From positions 251-6,911 of the forward strand of contig PKWC01000079.1 of assembly GCA_003131925.1 (NCBI GenBank): a stretch of DNA of 6,661 nt, given 5' to 3'. This stretch comes from Alphaproteobacteria bacterium (GTDB taxonomy: Bacteria > Pseudomonadota > Alphaproteobacteria > Micropepsales > Micropepsaceae). Position 1 is the first letter of the stretch; every line of letters begins with the position of its first letter. Made by a program: the position numbers and the translations under genes. Of the stretch, positions 6,087 through 6,661 are shown one piece after another. Under the pieces are notes generated by a model. That model saw nothing but the letters and a program-made list of their open reading frames with translations. It did not search any database and was not told the origin of the DNA.

Positions 6087-6118
6087 CTACGAACTGGCTC
6101 ACAATTCTGATTTCAGCC

Positions 6119-6146
6119 GCTAACGGTGCCATGCTAACGGTGCCAT
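6119..6146. repeat. Perfect 14-bp tandem duplication
   Basis: GCTAACGGTGCCAT occurs twice with no gap (6119-6132, 6133-6146), followed by ACGGTG, a piece of a third unit. Each unit starts with GCTAACG, the left half of the palindromic element seen at 4944, 5380 and 6476, so it may be a direct array of half-sites. It lies 33 bases after the XRE stop codon. Confidence 0.7.
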
Positions 6147-6175
6147 ACGGTGTAATTCTGGCGACTATCTCTTTC

Positions 6176-6194
6176 TTCTATAGTCAGTATAGAA
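6176..6194. repeat. AT-rich inverted repeat, possible operator
   Basis: TTCTATA (6176-6182) and TATAGAA (6188-6194) are exact inverted arms around GTCAG. The repeat sits at the start of a stretch (about 6147-6290) visibly richer in A and T than the rest of the window, with promoter-like pieces such as TTATATA and TTGTCAATGTTATCAATG. No gene clearly starts from it. Confidence 0.4.
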
Positions 6195-6265
6195 ACAGTA
6201 GACACTCGTTATATACGGTGATCGTTCTCCAAACACCACAATTGTCAATGTTATCAATGATTTAC

Positions 6266-6421
6266 CTACGCTCGCGGGCCAATATAGAACAAGTGGCGCC
6301 TGACATGGCACCCCGCAGACAGCCCCATTCGAATTTTTCCGGCCCCACACTCATCGGCCCCTTCGCTGAGTGATGCAAAAATCTGCGGCAAATTTCCCAA
6401 AATAGTCTGGTCTTGAGCCAT
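6266..6421 (-). CDS. Possible small hypothetical protein
   Basis: A 51-codon minus-strand ORF starting at ATG 6421: MAQDQTILGNLPQIFASLSE, then a glycine-rich middle and RRHLFYIGPRA at the end. No family is recognised and no good ribosome binding site precedes it. It is listed because no better gene occupies 6087-6567 and its residue mix is protein-like. Chance is a fair alternative; an overlapping frame (6262-6471) looks worse. Confidence 0.25.
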   Translation of the reverse strand: MAQDQTILGNLPQIFASLSEGADECGAGKIRMGLSAGCHVRRHLFYIGPRA

Positions 6422-6475
6422 CGAAATACCCGAGCGCAACGGACAAGCGTTGAGCGCGCCATGCCGCACAAAGCC

Positions 6476-6493
6476 CTGATAACGTTAGCAAAG
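6476..6493. repeat. Palindromic element, copy 3
   Basis: CTGATAACGTTAGCAAAG matches copy 1 (4944-4961) at 16 of 18 positions, including the flanking AAAG that lies outside the palindrome, and carries the TAACGTTA core of copy 2. It lies about 75 bases before the small CDS at the right edge. No recombinase tail was confidently recognised before it. Confidence 0.55.
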
Positions 6494-6567
6494 AAACTCG
6501 GTCGTCATTTTTGCTTGATTGCAAAATCCATTGCTTAAGGAAAAACATCGAATAATCTGGATGCACA

Positions 6568-6661
6568 ATGACCCGCCGCGCATCCAAGTTTCGTCAGTCC
6601 GAATTAAGTCGCGCCATCAAAGCGGTGCAGGGCGCTGGTTTGAGGTGGACCCGTCTGTTAG
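6568..6661 (+). CDS. Start of a small basic hypothetical protein, cut by window edge
   Basis: The ATG at 6568 opens MTRRASKFRQSELSRAIKAV and continues to the edge (31 codons). This resembles the start of short basic proteins frequent in Rhizobiales phages and genomic islands, which typically read M-(T/S)-R-R-x-S-x-F-x-Q-x-(D/E)-(V/I/L)-x-R-A-x-K-A and are often near integrases; their function is unknown. An alternative start at 6561 is in another frame and gives no family-like protein. AAGGA (6537-6541) is too far upstream to be a normal ribosome binding site. Confidence 0.6.
   Translation, partial: MTRRASKFRQSELSRAIKAVQGAGLRWTRLL

Noticed and set aside
6131..6373. Plus-strand ORF of 80 residues in the AT-rich stretch.
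   Set aside because: No family resemblance, no ribosome binding site, starts inside the tandem repeat.
6415..6475. A possible third recombinase tail before palindrome copy 3 (frame with PSKYPSATDKR).
   Set aside because: Only a handful of residues resemble the PSGRxYHPxSVKR pattern, with gaps needed; not above chance by eye.

Overview
The window is GC-rich and most resembles an alphaproteobacterial genome, probably Rhizobiales. The pointers are the high-GC coding style, an XRE regulator of a kind common in Bradyrhizobium and relatives, and a right-edge small ORF of a type seen in that order. This placement rests on family resemblance, not on a marker gene. No rRNA, tRNA or CRISPR array was seen.

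Left block (1-1894): an almost complete class C beta-lactamase runs leftward off the edge (1-1160, minus) with its three active-site motifs and a signal peptide intact. Where a divergent ampR regulator often sits there is instead a type II toxin-antitoxin pair (MazE-family antitoxin 1320-1544, PemK/MazF-family toxin 1541-1894, overlapping by ATGA). A perfect 14-bp palindrome just upstream of the pair is a likely operator.

Middle block (1895-4213): a decayed accessory or defence-like segment read on the minus strand. A NucS/DUF91-type PD-(D/E)XK nuclease with an unusual N-terminal domain (2062-2857) is intact except for one extra base near its 3' end; removing that base restores 39 family-like C-terminal residues. 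Upstream of it is the 3' part of a TPR-repeat protein (about 3120-3907). The head of that protein is missing, cut at a junction near 3907 with unrelated DNA. One open frame fuses the two, but the part between them does not look like protein.

Right block (4214-6661): the most interesting part. A complete small serine recombinase (4214-4876, plus) is followed by a near-palindromic element (4944-4961) and a small reverse-oriented ORF (4996-5247). The same order then repeats: the last ~35 codons of a second, diverged serine recombinase (5259-5369), a perfect 18-bp version of the element (5380-5397), and a second reverse-oriented small ORF (5427-5669) that seems related to the first. A third copy of the element lies at 6476-6493. 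This looks like a tandem, cassette-like arrangement of [recombinase 3' end - palindromic element - reversed small gene]. It may be a recombinase-linked mobile module or the remains of repeated insertion at one kind of site. An XRE regulator (5823-6086), a perfect 14-bp tandem duplication, an AT-rich stretch with an inverted repeat, and the start of another small CDS (6568 onward) complete the window.
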